From assembly GCF_009176705.1 (NCBI RefSeq), contig NZ_AP021846.1, positions 2,884,001-2,948,000 of the forward strand: DNA of 64,000 nt, read 5' to 3'. The stretch is from Pseudoalteromonas sp. A25. GTDB taxonomy: Bacteria; Pseudomonadota; Gammaproteobacteria; Enterobacterales; Alteromonadaceae. Made by a program: the position numbers and the translations under genes. This document shows positions 37,368 to 46,969 of the stretch, piece after piece. How positions within the stretch are numbered: position 1 is the stretch's first letter; each line of letters opens with the position of its first letter. Under the pieces are notes generated by a model. That model was not told the origin of the DNA, searched no databases, and saw only the letters and a list, made by a program, of their open reading frames with translations.

Positions 37368-40300
37368 TTAAGAAAAAACTGCCTGCCAGTTCTTTTCGCA
37401 CAGCTCACTGACATGCTCTCCCAATTGTGGTTCACAAAACAGCGCTCCTTGAAAATAGTCGCAGCCAAGCATGCGTAAAAACCTTAGCTGCTCAGCGGTT
37501 GTGATCCCCTCAGCGATACATTGCATTCCTAAACTGTGAGCCAAAGATAAGCTGGCATGAACAATGACCTCATGTTCACTATCAACGCCAATATCCACTA
37601 CAAAACTGCGATCAATTTTCAACACATCTATCGGAAATTGCTTCAAGTAGGTCAATGACGCATAGCCTGTACCAAAGTCATCCATAAACAAACGACAACC
37701 GAGCAACTTAAGCTGATACATTTTTTCTATTACCCGAGGAATGTCGCTCATCATAATAGACTCTGTAATTTCGAACGCCACGTGGCGGCCCGCAACACCA
37801 GTGCGAGTAAGCACGCTCTCAATTTGGCTTATCAATTCGGCGTTTTGAAAATCTAGCGCAGCAAGGTTCAACGAAATATACAACTCACTATCATGCGTGT
37901 GCCACTGTTTTAACTCAAACAGTGCGCGTTCTAAGGTTTGCAACCTAATTGCTGAGCACAGCCCTGTCTGCGCAACATTGTGTTCAATATCCTTCAGATC
38001 ACCCTGTAAATAGCTAGGCCAGTTAACCGATACTTCAAAACCATCTATTTTTTTACTTGTTCCACTAATGATCGGCTGATAGCTATTTGAAAAGTCGCCA
38101 TTTTCTATTGCTCTGCGTAAATCTTTTTCAAGTTGAAATGAACGTTGAACTTGTTTGTTCATCTCTTGTTTAAAGAAATGAACGCCAGCCTGGGGCTGAT
38201 GCATTGCGTGACTCAGTGCAAGCTTAGCATTTTGGCAAAGAGAAAAAGCTTCAACACCATCTTCAGGTGAACAAGCAACCCCAAAACACACATCCAAAGA
38301 TAAGTCATGACCGTTGATTGCCAAGGGTTGTTCAAAGTGCTGCATTAGCTCACTGATACAGCGGGTAACCTCAGACACACCTTTTGCATGTTCCAATAAG
38401 ATATAGAATTCACGTCCACCTTCAACACCAATGCTATCTTGTTCCCTAAAACTTTGACGCATAATGCTCACAAGGTGGCGCACTGCATATGCATATTGCT
38501 CTGCTGATAGCGCTTCTTGATACCTTTTCAATCGTTTAAAACGCATTGCTACAACGAACACTGGTGACGAATTGTGACTTTGAGATAAAGCGTGTTGTAC
38601 TCTATCAATAAACAAAACCTTATTGGGTAATTGCGTTACAAGATCATAATTGGCCAGTTGATATAGCTCCTGCTCTGTTCGTTTTTGCGAGCTGATATCG
38701 GTCATAACCACAACGTAATTCTCCAGCTCTGCATTTGCATCTGCGATAGCACTGACTTTTATCAAAACAAAGCAGACTTCTCCGCTTGGTTGAGTCAATC
38801 GCTCTTCAGCACTGTAGTGCTCACCCGGCTTTAACTTCGTCATCGCACGCAAATAACTCATTCTAGTTTGCCTACTCAAACCAAGATGAAGCTTAGTACT
38901 AGAGTCTGGTTCAGCTTCAATATCAAAAGCCTGCTGCAAAGCGGTATTACAAGCTTGAATGCGCAAGTTTTTATCAAGAATAAACACCCAATCTCGGGTT
39001 TGCTCAAATGCAGCACCAAATAACCTTGCTCGCTCTTCAAAAATACGCTCGCGCGTTAAGTTAGTGTACGTGCCGGTTACTCGCTCCGGAATGGTTTCAC
39101 GCCACCCCATCACCTTGCCGTAATCTTTATACCAACGCCAATAGCCCTGCTTATGCTGCAACCTATAAGTGCAATTAAAAGTGCCCTTATTCGTAGAAAC
39201 AAACTCTAGCCACTCTATTCTAAACAAGGCCCGATCATTTGGATGAATAATTTTTAAGTATTCATCCAACGTGACATTATCATGAGGATAGTCCAGTTCA
39301 GTCGTTAACCTTGGTTGATAAATTAAGTGATTGTCTAGTTGCCAATCCCATACGCCAGAACCACTACTTTCGAGCGCTAACTTCAGTCGAGCTTCACTAT
39401 TTTGCGTTTCTTTATGGGCGGCGATGATCATCTGCTCTACTTTATTCTTGCGATACATCCACAAACTAAAACAAAGCAATGCAAACAATATGTAAGCTCC
39501 AATCGCCATCGGTGAGCGCCAAAATGGATACTTAACATTAATACTTAATTTGGCAGGCTCAGTATATTCACCAGTAAACGGATCCTTCGCCCATACTTTC
39601 AACTGATAACTACCAGGGTTGAGTTTTGGAAATACCACTCGGTTGTTACTTCGCGTTAAGGTTTTTTGTCCACCAGATATTTGATACTCATATACAACTC
39701 TATCTTTGTAATCAAACACCATGGCGGAGAAAGCAACCTCCAAACCAATATCATCGTGGTTTAGCTCTAAGTGTTCAATTTCTTTTAAGCCATTAATATC
39801 AAGCTTGCGCGACATCAATTCAACTGAAGTGATATTAACCCTAGATAATAAAGGCTTACGAGGCCGGTTTACTGCAGGGTCAAACCAAGTAAAACCTTTT
39901 AAGGACCCATAAACAAGTGTCCCATCGGGAAGTTGTTCAGAAGCGCCCCAGTTAAACTCATTAGAATATAAGCCATCCTCAGTGATAAATTGTTGCATGT
40001 GCAAATTATCTGGGTCTAACCGCCAAATTCCTTTATGTGACGACATCCAGATCATGCCCGCATTATCTTGGCGCATCTCATACATTGGGGTTTCTAGTTT
40101 GAGCTGCCGTAAATCAATAGTGTGAGCCACTTCATAACCATCTAATGTCAAGCCAATTAAGCCCATATTAGACATGGCTAACCATAGAATATTATTCTTA
40201 TCTATGGTGTAAGTAAGTATATTGTCTGGTGAATGCTCATTGGCATTGGGGGATGCATAAACTTTCTCTAAAGTCTGGCTGCTTGGGTCAAAACGATACA

Positions 40301-41870
40301 ATATTCCACCCGAGAAATACAACGGCTGCTCAGGCTTGTCTGGCAAGGGCGCACTAAATCCCATAGATAAAAATGGGTCTTGTGTTTGCAAATCACCAGC
40401 AAGTTTTGACAGCTTCTGGTTTTCTATGTCGTAATGGAAAAAACCTTTGTCATTGTTAATGAAATACACATCACCACTTTGCAGTAACGTAATACCAAAT
40501 ACAAAATCTTGCATCACCTCTTTATATTGCGAGTCCTTAACTGAAGGTCGCCTAATATCATGGGTTTTAGGATTAAAAGCAAAAAGGCCTCGATTTGTGA
40601 GCAGCCAAAATTCATCACGGTATAAATACATTCGATAAATAGAAAATTCAGGCTGAATAGCCTCACCGAGATAGCCTTTTAGGTAATACCTTGTTTTTTC
40701 TGTATTGGGGTTGTACCGAGTTAACCCATCGTTTGTAGCAGCCCAAATCATGCCATCATACGCTTGTAGGTCCCAAACATTACTGTGCGAAAAACCTTCG
40801 CCTTTGACCGTCAGAGCATTCACATTGGTGAAAACAGACTGCTTTTTGGGTAAGTAAAAAGCACCATCCATTTTTGTTGCTACCCAAAGTGCTCCCTGTG
40901 AGTCTTCAATAAAGTCTACAATCGCGGTGTCTGTGAGACTATATTGGCTTTGCGCAATCCTTTGATCTCGAGCTATTTCCTTTGTATCAGCGTTAAAGTA
41001 CATCAACCCTTTGTCTGTGCCCAAAACTAACTTGTCGGGCTTGGTCACTATTTTCCAAATATTCAGATCGCTGATAAGTGTCTCGTACTCCCAGCGGTTG
41101 TCTGTGTATTCAAACATCTGCTCAAGCTGACTAATATCTACCTTATACAGCCCTTTGACAGCCCCAATTAACAACGTATCAGGGTCGAGTAAAGCAAACG
41201 ACTTAGTATGCAACTGAAACTCATGTTCTATGGTATCAATATGTTTAACCGAGATGAGCTTTTTTAATTTTTGATGATAAATAAATGCGCCTTGCGAACT
41301 GGCAATAAACAAATAATCATCAACCGCCATTAAAGCTCGAACAAAGCCAAGCTCTTTATCGATAGGCAGCGGAATTTCGATACTTATTTCACCTGAGTTT
41401 ATATCTAACAAAGACACGTTATCACCACGGGCCAACCACAGTTGATCTGCATTTTTAGCTAGCACGGCATTCACGCCAAGTTGCAGGAACTCTTCTTCAC
41501 TGCGAGCAGAATTCATATACTGCCGAAAAGCATCTTTTTGTGGGTCGTAGCTATATATGCCAAATGCCCGGGATGTTATCCAAATACGACCTTGGGGATC
41601 TTGATAGATCACATCAATTACTGCTTCATCAAGTATGCCGTTTGGTCCTTTAACACTGAGCACCTGATAACCATCGTAACGGTTTAGTCCCCCTTCTGTT
41701 GACAGCCATAAAAACCCTTTTTTATCAAACATCAAAGAGTTCACATAACTTTGAGATAACCCCTCAGCGGGAGACAATCGATAAACTTGCGACGCATGCG
41801 ATAGGGGTGTACTAAAGCATAAAATCACTGAAAAAAGCAGTACTGCGAGCTTTGAAAAAATGTTTTGCAT
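37368..41870 (-). CDS. Propeller-PAS-GGDEF-EAL sensor protein
   Basis: 1500 residues. Order: signal peptide (about 1-26), two-component-regulator propeller repeats (FLWLSTEGGLNRYDGYQV and others, to about 700), Y_Y_Y domain (about 720-780), one helix (about 790-810), PAS-type domains (about 830-1070), degenerate GGDEF (GGREF in place of GGDEF) and EAL. The EAL motif itself reads EVS. The catalytic Glu residues in EITESI and CIAEGIT, and MDDFGTGYASL with DVLKIDRSFV, are present. So it is probably a c-di-GMP phosphodiesterase with an inactive cyclase domain. It is last in a run with a GNAT gene 17 bases upstream. Confidence 0.86.
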   Translation of the reverse strand: MQNIFSKLAVLLFSVILCFSTPLSHASQVYRLSPAEGLSQSYVNSLMFDKKGFLWLSTEGGLNRYDGYQVLSVKGPNGILDEAVIDVIYQDPQGRIWITSRAFGIYSYDPQKDAFRQYMNSARSEEEFLQLGVNAVLAKNADQLWLARGDNVSLLDINSGEISIEIPLPIDKELGFVRALMAVDDYLFIASSQGAFIYHQKLKKLISVKHIDTIEHEFQLHTKSFALLDPDTLLIGAVKGLYKVDISQLEQMFEYTDNRWEYETLISDLNIWKIVTKPDKLVLGTDKGLMYFNADTKEIARDQRIAQSQYSLTDTAIVDFIEDSQGALWVATKMDGAFYLPKKQSVFTNVNALTVKGEGFSHSNVWDLQAYDGMIWAATNDGLTRYNPNTEKTRYYLKGYLGEAIQPEFSIYRMYLYRDEFWLLTNRGLFAFNPKTHDIRRPSVKDSQYKEVMQDFVFGITLLQSGDVYFINNDKGFFHYDIENQKLSKLAGDLQTQDPFLSMGFSAPLPDKPEQPLYFSGGILYRFDPSSQTLEKVYASPNANEHSPDNILTYTIDKNNILWLAMSNMGLIGLTLDGYEVAHTIDLRQLKLETPMYEMRQDNAGMIWMSSHKGIWRLDPDNLHMQQFITEDGLYSNEFNWGASEQLPDGTLVYGSLKGFTWFDPAVNRPRKPLLSRVNITSVELMSRKLDINGLKEIEHLELNHDDIGLEVAFSAMVFDYKDRVVYEYQISGGQKTLTRSNNRVVFPKLNPGSYQLKVWAKDPFTGEYTEPAKLSINVKYPFWRSPMAIGAYILFALLCFSLWMYRKNKVEQMIIAAHKETQNSEARLKLALESSGSGVWDWQLDNHLIYQPRLTTELDYPHDNVTLDEYLKIIHPNDRALFRIEWLEFVSTNKGTFNCTYRLQHKQGYWRWYKDYGKVMGWRETIPERVTGTYTNLTRERIFEERARLFGAAFEQTRDWVFILDKNLRIQACNTALQQAFDIEAEPDSSTKLHLGLSRQTRMSYLRAMTKLKPGEHYSAEERLTQPSGEVCFVLIKVSAIADANAELENYVVVMTDISSQKRTEQELYQLANYDLVTQLPNKVLFIDRVQHALSQSHNSSPVFVVAMRFKRLKRYQEALSAEQYAYAVRHLVSIMRQSFREQDSIGVEGGREFYILLEHAKGVSEVTRCISELMQHFEQPLAINGHDLSLDVCFGVACSPEDGVEAFSLCQNAKLALSHAMHQPQAGVHFFKQEMNKQVQRSFQLEKDLRRAIENGDFSNSYQPIISGTSKKIDGFEVSVNWPSYLQGDLKDIEHNVAQTGLCSAIRLQTLERALFELKQWHTHDSELYISLNLAALDFQNAELISQIESVLTRTGVAGRHVAFEITESIMMSDIPRVIEKMYQLKLLGCRLFMDDFGTGYASLTYLKQFPIDVLKIDRSFVVDIGVDSEHEVIVHASLSLAHSLGMQCIAEGITTAEQLRFLRMLGCDYFQGALFCEPQLGEHVSELCEKNWQAVFS

Positions 41871-41887
41871 ACGTCAAATAGGTTACA

Positions 41888-42301
41888 TTAATTAGATAAA
41901 CACATTGCCACAAGATCGCGCTTTTGCGCAACATAACTGTCGAAATACGGCTGTAATTGCATCGGTAAAACACACTCATAAAAACCGAGTTGCTGATAAA
42001 AACTAGATAAGTGTCTGTAAGCAAAGGTATAAACAGTACAGGTTTGCTGTGCAATAACCTGAGTCAGTAACATCCGAGCAATCCCCCTACCACGGTGCTC
42101 ACTGGCCACTAACACTGATGACAATAGTAATATGCCTTGAATATTTTGCACCCGACATGCCGCTACTATCTCAGAGTCTTTCACAACCCAATTTTGATCC
42201 TGCTTGTTCGCTCGGCCGCGTCCTCGGTGATGTTTATAAAACTTATTGATCAGAGGCGTTGATATGGCATCTAATTGCAGAGTCTGCACTCTAACCTGCA
42301 A
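41888..42301 (-). CDS. GNAT family N-acetyltransferase
   Basis: 137 residues. The acetyl-CoA-binding stretch is LLSSVLVASEHRGRGIARML, and YRHLSSFYQQLGFYECVLPM is the typical end of the fold. Substrate unknown. The start overlaps the end of the small DUF3283-like gene by 11 bases. The large EAL-sensor gene follows after 17 bases. Confidence 0.82.
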   Translation of the reverse strand: MQVRVQTLQLDAISTPLINKFYKHHRGRGRANKQDQNWVVKDSEIVAACRVQNIQGILLLSSVLVASEHRGRGIARMLLTQVIAQQTCTVYTFAYRHLSSFYQQLGFYECVLPMQLQPYFDSYVAQKRDLVAMCLSN

Positions 42302-42497
42302 GCATAATACTTAAGTAATACTCAAAGCGCTGTTTTAAGGTGTCTTGTTCAGACAGGGGGCGATTGTTTATGGTTTCATAAACAGCTTCACGTGTATTTT
42401 TTGCGCGCTTAATTTGATAAGCCCAAAACGAAGCTTCATAGTCTAATTGAATTTGATATTTTTCTTGTCTGGGTAATTTGCACAAGTTAAAACTCAT
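42291..42497 (-). CDS. Small DUF3283-like protein
   Basis: 68 residues: MSFNLCKLPRQEKYQIQLDY start, then EASFWAYQIKRAKNTREAVY. Size and this opening resemble DUF3283 proteins of Vibrio and Alteromonadales, whose function is unknown. No signal peptide or membrane segment. It starts the DUF3283-GNAT-sensor run. Confidence 0.65.
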   Translation of the reverse strand: MSFNLCKLPRQEKYQIQLDYEASFWAYQIKRAKNTREAVYETINNRPLSEQDTLKQRFEYYLSIMLAG

Positions 42498-42585
42498 AAC
42501 CTATCCACATCATTGCATACATTTGTAGGAGGCTTAGTGTAACACACCTTTATTTATTGCAATTAAGCTTTGCTGATAAGTAAAG

Positions 42586-42834
42586 CTAAAAATCTAAGGA
42601 TTGTTGATCGTTCTGTTGCTTATTTTGCCCTTCGAGCTTGTTCTTATTGGCTAAGTAACGTTTATAACGCTGTTGACACAAAACAATGACTTTGCGTTTT
42701 TGAGCATTGCTTAAGGTATTCCAGGCAAAGCGCTCCTCTCTGCTACGATAGCAACCTTTGCAATAACCTCGATTATTAACCTGACAGATCCCCTTACATG
42801 GACTTGGGATCTCAAAAATCTCTATCTGTTCCAT
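42586..42834 (-). CDS. DUF1289 protein
   Basis: 82 residues from ATG 42834; a TTG six codons upstream is less likely. The Cys motif SPCKGICQVNNRGYCKGCYR followed by REERFAWNTLSNAQKR is the DUF1289 pattern, a small probable metal-binding domain of unknown function. The C-terminus is polar and Gln/Asn-rich (KNKLEGQNKQQNDQQSLDF), likely disordered. Confidence 0.85.
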   Translation of the reverse strand: MEQIEIFEIPSPCKGICQVNNRGYCKGCYRSREERFAWNTLSNAQKRKVIVLCQQRYKRYLANKNKLEGQNKQQNDQQSLDF

Positions 42835-42893
42835 AATGCCCACATCAATCAACTAACTTCAGTATAACGTGATTTAGTGCTCAGATAGCAAAC

Positions 42894-42921
42894 AAAAAAC
42901 CACTCTTAGCTGAGTGGTTTT
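42894..42921. terminator. Intrinsic terminator after the acyltransferase gene
   Basis: AACCACTC-TTAGCT-GAGTGGTT has A residues on one side and T residues on the other. On the minus strand it ends in a clear T-run, 26 bases past the acyltransferase stop. Confidence 0.8.
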
Positions 42922-42946
42922 AATCAATAGGTAAATATAGGCTTTG

Positions 42947-44056
42947 TTAAGAGACTAATTTTCTTTTAAGCGGCTCTGCATAAATAGCAAGCACCTGCGC
43001 TTTTAGTTCTTCTGGCACCTTTTCTAGCCATTGTAGAAAGTCTTGTTGCTCTTGAGAGCTAGTTTTACTGTCCTCTCCCGCAGCTATGTAATTACTTGGG
43101 TGCAAGTAGTATTGACCTAAAATCTGCTGATCTATACTTTGTGCTAACTGCTCAGGGGTATCGCAGTTATCAGTGATAGGCTGGCCAAATGCCACATGCA
43201 CGTGCCCTTTATCAGAGCGGATCCCTTCAACAATACTTTCAATATCTTCACCTTGCGCCTTCACATAAGCGCCGAATTCTCGCTTATGAACAAGCTCTTT
43301 TGCTTTGGCAACCGCACATGGCTCATATTGATACGATATAGACACAGGTACTATTTTTAAAGTACGAACATAATCGTCAAACGATACCTTGAGCTTTCGA
43401 CCCTGTAATTGAAGCATTTTTAACAAAGCAGGATCGGTCTGATCAACACCATCTTTGGCACGACCTTCTTTTTGTGCAATCCAAATAGAGTGTCCAGACT
43501 GCAAGGAATCATAAATATATCCAGACAACTCAGTCAGCGCTTTTAGCATCTCTTTTGGCGCCTTCGCCGAGCGCTTAACGATAAAGCTCTTGTTTAAACG
43601 CATTAATTCAGTAATGTACGGCACCTGTAACAAGTTGTCACCAATTGCAATACGCACGGTATTCATCTTGTATTGGTGTAACCCCCAATTCATCAACGCG
43701 GGGTCTAACACGATATCTCGGTGGTTAGATACAAACAAGTAAGCCTCGTCTTTATCTAATTGCTCTAAACCTGAATAGCTTACCTTAGATGTAGTCTTGT
43801 TAATTAACATTTCAAGATAATACGCTACCTCATTTTGTACCTGCTCAACCGTCGTAAACCGCCCCCACTTACCGCGCAGCCGCGCACGTACAAGCGGTCT
43901 TGCAAGCACCGACCAGTGACTTAACCAAGCAGGCAGATTGTACTTTGCAATAACATCTATAAAGGCGTTATCGGCTAGTAAACGCCCAAGCGCTGCGGGT
44001 ACTTCATCATCGTTATAAGGTCTTATCTGTGCGTACTTATCCACTAAACTACTCAT
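42947..44056 (-). CDS. PlsC-like acyltransferase
   Basis: 369 residues. The acyltransferase motif is FVSNHRDIVLDPALMN (HxxxxD). A second block contains SHRDI-like substrate contacts around IWIAQKEGRAKDGVDQTDPA, with the conserved EGR. It probably transfers acyl groups to a lysophospholipid or related acceptor. It is longer than PlsC (about 245), with an N-terminal extension of about 75 residues. No membrane helix is obvious at the N-terminus. It stands alone with its own terminator. Confidence 0.78.
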   Translation of the reverse strand: MSSLVDKYAQIRPYNDDEVPAALGRLLADNAFIDVIAKYNLPAWLSHWSVLARPLVRARLRGKWGRFTTVEQVQNEVAYYLEMLINKTTSKVSYSGLEQLDKDEAYLFVSNHRDIVLDPALMNWGLHQYKMNTVRIAIGDNLLQVPYITELMRLNKSFIVKRSAKAPKEMLKALTELSGYIYDSLQSGHSIWIAQKEGRAKDGVDQTDPALLKMLQLQGRKLKVSFDDYVRTLKIVPVSISYQYEPCAVAKAKELVHKREFGAYVKAQGEDIESIVEGIRSDKGHVHVAFGQPITDNCDTPEQLAQSIDQQILGQYYLHPSNYIAAGEDSKTSSQEQQDFLQWLEKVPEELKAQVLAIYAEPLKRKLVS

Positions 44057-44121
44057 TTATCTAAGGATTAAACTTCAAAACACGGTATTTTATCGCGCTT
44101 ACCTGCAGTAAGCCAAGATTA

Positions 44122-45384
44122 TCAAGTCTGACCACCTTTGCAAGTACCGCTTTTGCTATTTCTTCTGCACTTTTCCCATATAGCGAGCACGATTAGGCGA
44201 GCCATCAATACGAGCAGCACCCAGGCGCTGAGTAACGTAAGCCAATGTGGTAATACCTCATGTTGTATTTGATGCATCGGCTCGACTGTAAAACCATATT
44301 CAGACACTAAAAAATCAGTTAAAAACCCAAACAAAATGGCCACCCCTATCACAGCGCCCAAATACGCAACAACAGCTCGTTTACCTAACTCCTTAGCAAC
44401 TACACCCAGTGTTGCTATATTCGTTGCAGGGCCTGCAAGCATAAACACTAAAACTGCGCCTGGCGAGACACCAGCCATAATTAACCCTGCAGCAATAGGG
44501 GTAGAAGCGGTTGCACAGATGTACATTGGAATACTAATTAAGATCACAACCAACATGGCCAGCACACCGCTGCCCCATTGACTCAAAAATGACTCTGGAA
44601 CATATGTTTGTACTAAAGCAGCAAAAAATAACCCTATCATCAGCCACACCATGGTATCTGAAAGTAACTTATTACTACTAAACTTTACTGCTTGAACAAG
44701 CTTATCCATTAACGTCTGTGCTTGCGAGGTAGTATCACTTGCACAACAACTATCGCTACTATCTTGCTTTTGTTCTGGCGCGCAACAGTCTGAATTTTTC
44801 TCATTAACAATGCTTTTATCATCACAACAACTCGCGTGTACCAAAGCTGCTTCCTTTGGGGTGCAGCAACTTGGTTGAACGATATTAGATTGAGGTTTTG
44901 TAGCATCACAGCTGTGATGGCTCGTTGTGTGCAACACACTCGCTGTCGATGTAGCTTCAGCGGTTTGCTCATTTACTGGTTTTGGTTTTTTTTCTTTACC
45001 AACTAGAACCCCCGCGACGATCGCACTACTGACGGCTGCTATCGGCCTTATTACAGCCATAAAGGGACCAAGTAACACATATGACACTGAAATGGAGTCT
45101 ACTCCTGTTTCAGGTGTTGAAACTAAAAATGCCGTAGTCGCACTTTTAGAGCCCCCCGCTCTTCTTAGCCCTATTGCAGCGGGGATGACACCGCAAGAGC
45201 ACAAAGGCATCGGCGCACCAATCAAGGCCGCTTTTATGGTGGTCCATAACCCCTCTTGCCCCAGGTGCCGCTGCAAGAAGTCTTTTGCAATAAATACATT
45301 GAGTAAACCAGCAAGGAGCAACCCAAGTATCAACCAAGGTGCTGATAATAAAAATAGCTGCCAAAAATTAATTACAAGTTCCAT
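44122..45384 (-). CDS. SO_0444-type Cu/Zn efflux permease
   Basis: 420 residues from ATG 45384, whose GGAGG is 6 bases upstream; an ATG two codons earlier is too close to it. Membrane segments at both ends enclose a hydrophilic centre (about 145-220) with CC pairs and His residues (SCC, SCCDD, DCCAPE, SCCAS), a probable metal-binding loop. GAPMPLCSCGVIPAAIGLRR and SVSYVLLGPFMAVIRPI are permease-family motifs. It overlaps zntR by 17 bases. With zntR in front it is a metal-exporting operon. Confidence 0.88.
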   Translation of the reverse strand: MELVINFWQLFLLSAPWLILGLLLAGLLNVFIAKDFLQRHLGQEGLWTTIKAALIGAPMPLCSCGVIPAAIGLRRAGGSKSATTAFLVSTPETGVDSISVSYVLLGPFMAVIRPIAAVSSAIVAGVLVGKEKKPKPVNEQTAEATSTASVLHTTSHHSCDATKPQSNIVQPSCCTPKEAALVHASCCDDKSIVNEKNSDCCAPEQKQDSSDSCCASDTTSQAQTLMDKLVQAVKFSSNKLLSDTMVWLMIGLFFAALVQTYVPESFLSQWGSGVLAMLVVILISIPMYICATASTPIAAGLIMAGVSPGAVLVFMLAGPATNIATLGVVAKELGKRAVVAYLGAVIGVAILFGFLTDFLVSEYGFTVEPMHQIQHEVLPHWLTLLSAWVLLVLMARLIVLAIWEKCRRNSKSGTCKGGQT

Positions 45385-45781
45385 CAACATCCTCCAACGC
45401 GGTTAAAATTGAGCAAAAATCTGCACTTTCTGGCCCACCACAGCAGCGCTTTGCCAACTTCGACAAAGACTGTTCGAATCGTTGCAACTCAGCAATACGG
45501 CCCCTAACCAATTGCAGCTTTAGTAACGTGATCTCTTTAACCTCTTCACAACTATGCTGGTGCTTTTCTATTTGTATCTGCAACAATTCACGAATTTCTT
45601 TTAGGCTAAAGCCCACCTCTTTTGCACGCAAAATGAACTGCATTTGTCGTTGTTGCTCCTGAGTATACATACGATACCCCGATTCAGTTCTCGCGCTAGG
45701 GGTTAATAGCTTATGCTGCTCATAGTATCTTAGTGTGTCTGTTGAAACACCTAATGACTTTGCCAACTCGCCTATTTTCAT
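45368..45781 (-). CDS. zntR: MerR-family Zn-responsive regulator (ZntR type)
   Basis: 137 residues from ATG 45781 with AGGAG upstream; the frame is open for 19 codons more. MKIGELAKSLGVSTDTLRYY is the MerR helix-turn-helix. Metal ligands by comparison with E. coli ZntR: C78, C113, C114 and C123 are present, but the position of H119 is Glu (E118). MerR regulators bend their target promoter when metal binds. The promoter upstream has the expected 19-base spacer, so it probably controls itself and the exporter. Zn is the best guess; other divalent metals remain possible. Confidence 0.88.
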   Translation of the reverse strand: MKIGELAKSLGVSTDTLRYYEQHKLLTPSARTESGYRMYTQEQQRQMQFILRAKEVGFSLKEIRELLQIQIEKHQHSCEEVKEITLLKLQLVRGRIAELQRFEQSLSKLAKRCCGGPESADFCSILTALEDVDGTCN

Positions 45782-45807
45782 CTTTGTCTCCTTTATTGTG
45801 TGATAAA

Positions 45808-45838
45808 GTATAAACCTTAGAGCTAACACCAAGGTCAA
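45808..45838 (-). promoter_or_regulatory. MerR-type promoter/operator of the zntR-efflux operon
   Basis: On the minus strand TTGACC (45838-45833) and TTATAC (45813-45808) are separated by 19 bases, the overlong spacer that MerR regulators correct. The spacer region carries the dyad ACCTT...AAGGT (45835-45814). The start of transcription would be about 20 bases before the zntR ATG. Confidence 0.82.
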
Positions 45839-45855
45839 GATTTTTTGGAAAAACT

Positions 45856-46803
45856 ATGAACATTGTATTACTTGATGCAAAGACCCTTGCTGATACTTCA
45901 CTGTCGCCATTCCAGCAGTTTGGACAATTCACTGCGTATGACAACACCCCACCCGCGCTAGTAGTAGCACGCTGTCAACATGCTGATATTGTGATCACTA
46001 ATAAAGTACGCCTAGATGCAAAAGAACTTGCTCAACTGCCAAACTTAAAGCTTATTTGTGTAGCGGCAACGGGAACTAATAACATCGATCTCAATGCTGC
46101 TAAAGCACAGGGCGTAACAGTCACCAATGTCGCTGGCTACTCAACGGCTTCCGTTGTTCAACACACTTTTACCCTATTAGGCAATTTGCTGGGTAATGTA
46201 CATCAGTACATAAAAGACTGTGAGCAGGGCCTTTGGCAACAAAGTGATATGTTTTGCCGATTGGACCACCCAATTACAGAAATCGCTGGCAAGTGTTTTG
46301 TCATTGTAGGTTACGGCACGTTAGGCAAAGCAGTTGCAAAGGTTGCCAGTGCTTTTGGTGCTCAGGTTATCATTGCTGAACACCAACATAGCAAAACAAT
46401 ACGACCCGGACGCACCGCCTTTGAAAGCGCGCTGCAACAAGCAGATATCGTTACCATTCACTGTCCGCTTAATGACAAGACCAAAGACCTTTTTGAACAC
46501 TCCACGCTTGCGCTGCTCAAGCCATCAGCGGTGCTTATCAATACTGCACGTGGTGGCATAGTCAATGAAAAAGCACTCGTCAACGCATTAGAACAAGGGC
46601 AAATTGCCGGTGCAGCAGTTGATGTTCTATCTAACGAGCCGGCACAAAGTAATAACCCCTTACTAAACTATAAGGGCAATAATTTACTACTTACTCCTCA
46701 TATTGCGTGGGCAAGTAAAGAGTCCATTGAAAGATTAGTGCAAAATCTCACACAAAATATCAAAAGCTATGTTCAAGGACATACTCAAAACATCGTTGAG
46801 TAA
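45856..46803 (+). CDS. D-2-hydroxyacid dehydrogenase
   Basis: 315 residues. NAD-binding fold with GYGTLGKAVAKVASAFG. The catalytic Arg is in INTARGGIVNE, the Glu in LSNEPAQ and the His in LTPHIAWASKE. The order and length match the glycerate/hydroxypyruvate dehydrogenase group, but the substrate is not settled by sequence. Its start is divergent from the zntR promoter by about 20 bases, so regulator binding could affect both. Confidence 0.85.
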   Translation: MNIVLLDAKTLADTSLSPFQQFGQFTAYDNTPPALVVARCQHADIVITNKVRLDAKELAQLPNLKLICVAATGTNNIDLNAAKAQGVTVTNVAGYSTASVVQHTFTLLGNLLGNVHQYIKDCEQGLWQQSDMFCRLDHPITEIAGKCFVIVGYGTLGKAVAKVASAFGAQVIIAEHQHSKTIRPGRTAFESALQQADIVTIHCPLNDKTKDLFEHSTLALLKPSAVLINTARGGIVNEKALVNALEQGQIAGAAVDVLSNEPAQSNNPLLNYKGNNLLLTPHIAWASKESIERLVQNLTQNIKSYVQGHTQNIVE

Positions 46804-46969
46804 GCTGTTGTCTAAAAAGCTAAAAAGTGGTTAATTTAGCTAAATATTTTGTTTTTGTTACAATAGAAATAATTAGCAACACACTATAACGTAATGATAC
46901 AAAATACATTTTTCATTTTGGCAAAAACTTTGCTTAGATAGATACAAATATTGTTAAGGATCATAAAAA

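Noticed and set aside
42365..42384. Inverted repeat TGTTTATG-GTTT-CATAAACA
   Set aside because: It is inside the DUF3283-like coding region, and the codons there explain it without a regulatory role.
44927..45406. A 159-codon open frame opposite the metal exporter and the zntR end
   Set aside because: It lies wholly over well-supported genes on the other strand and lacks a recognisable family or ribosome site.
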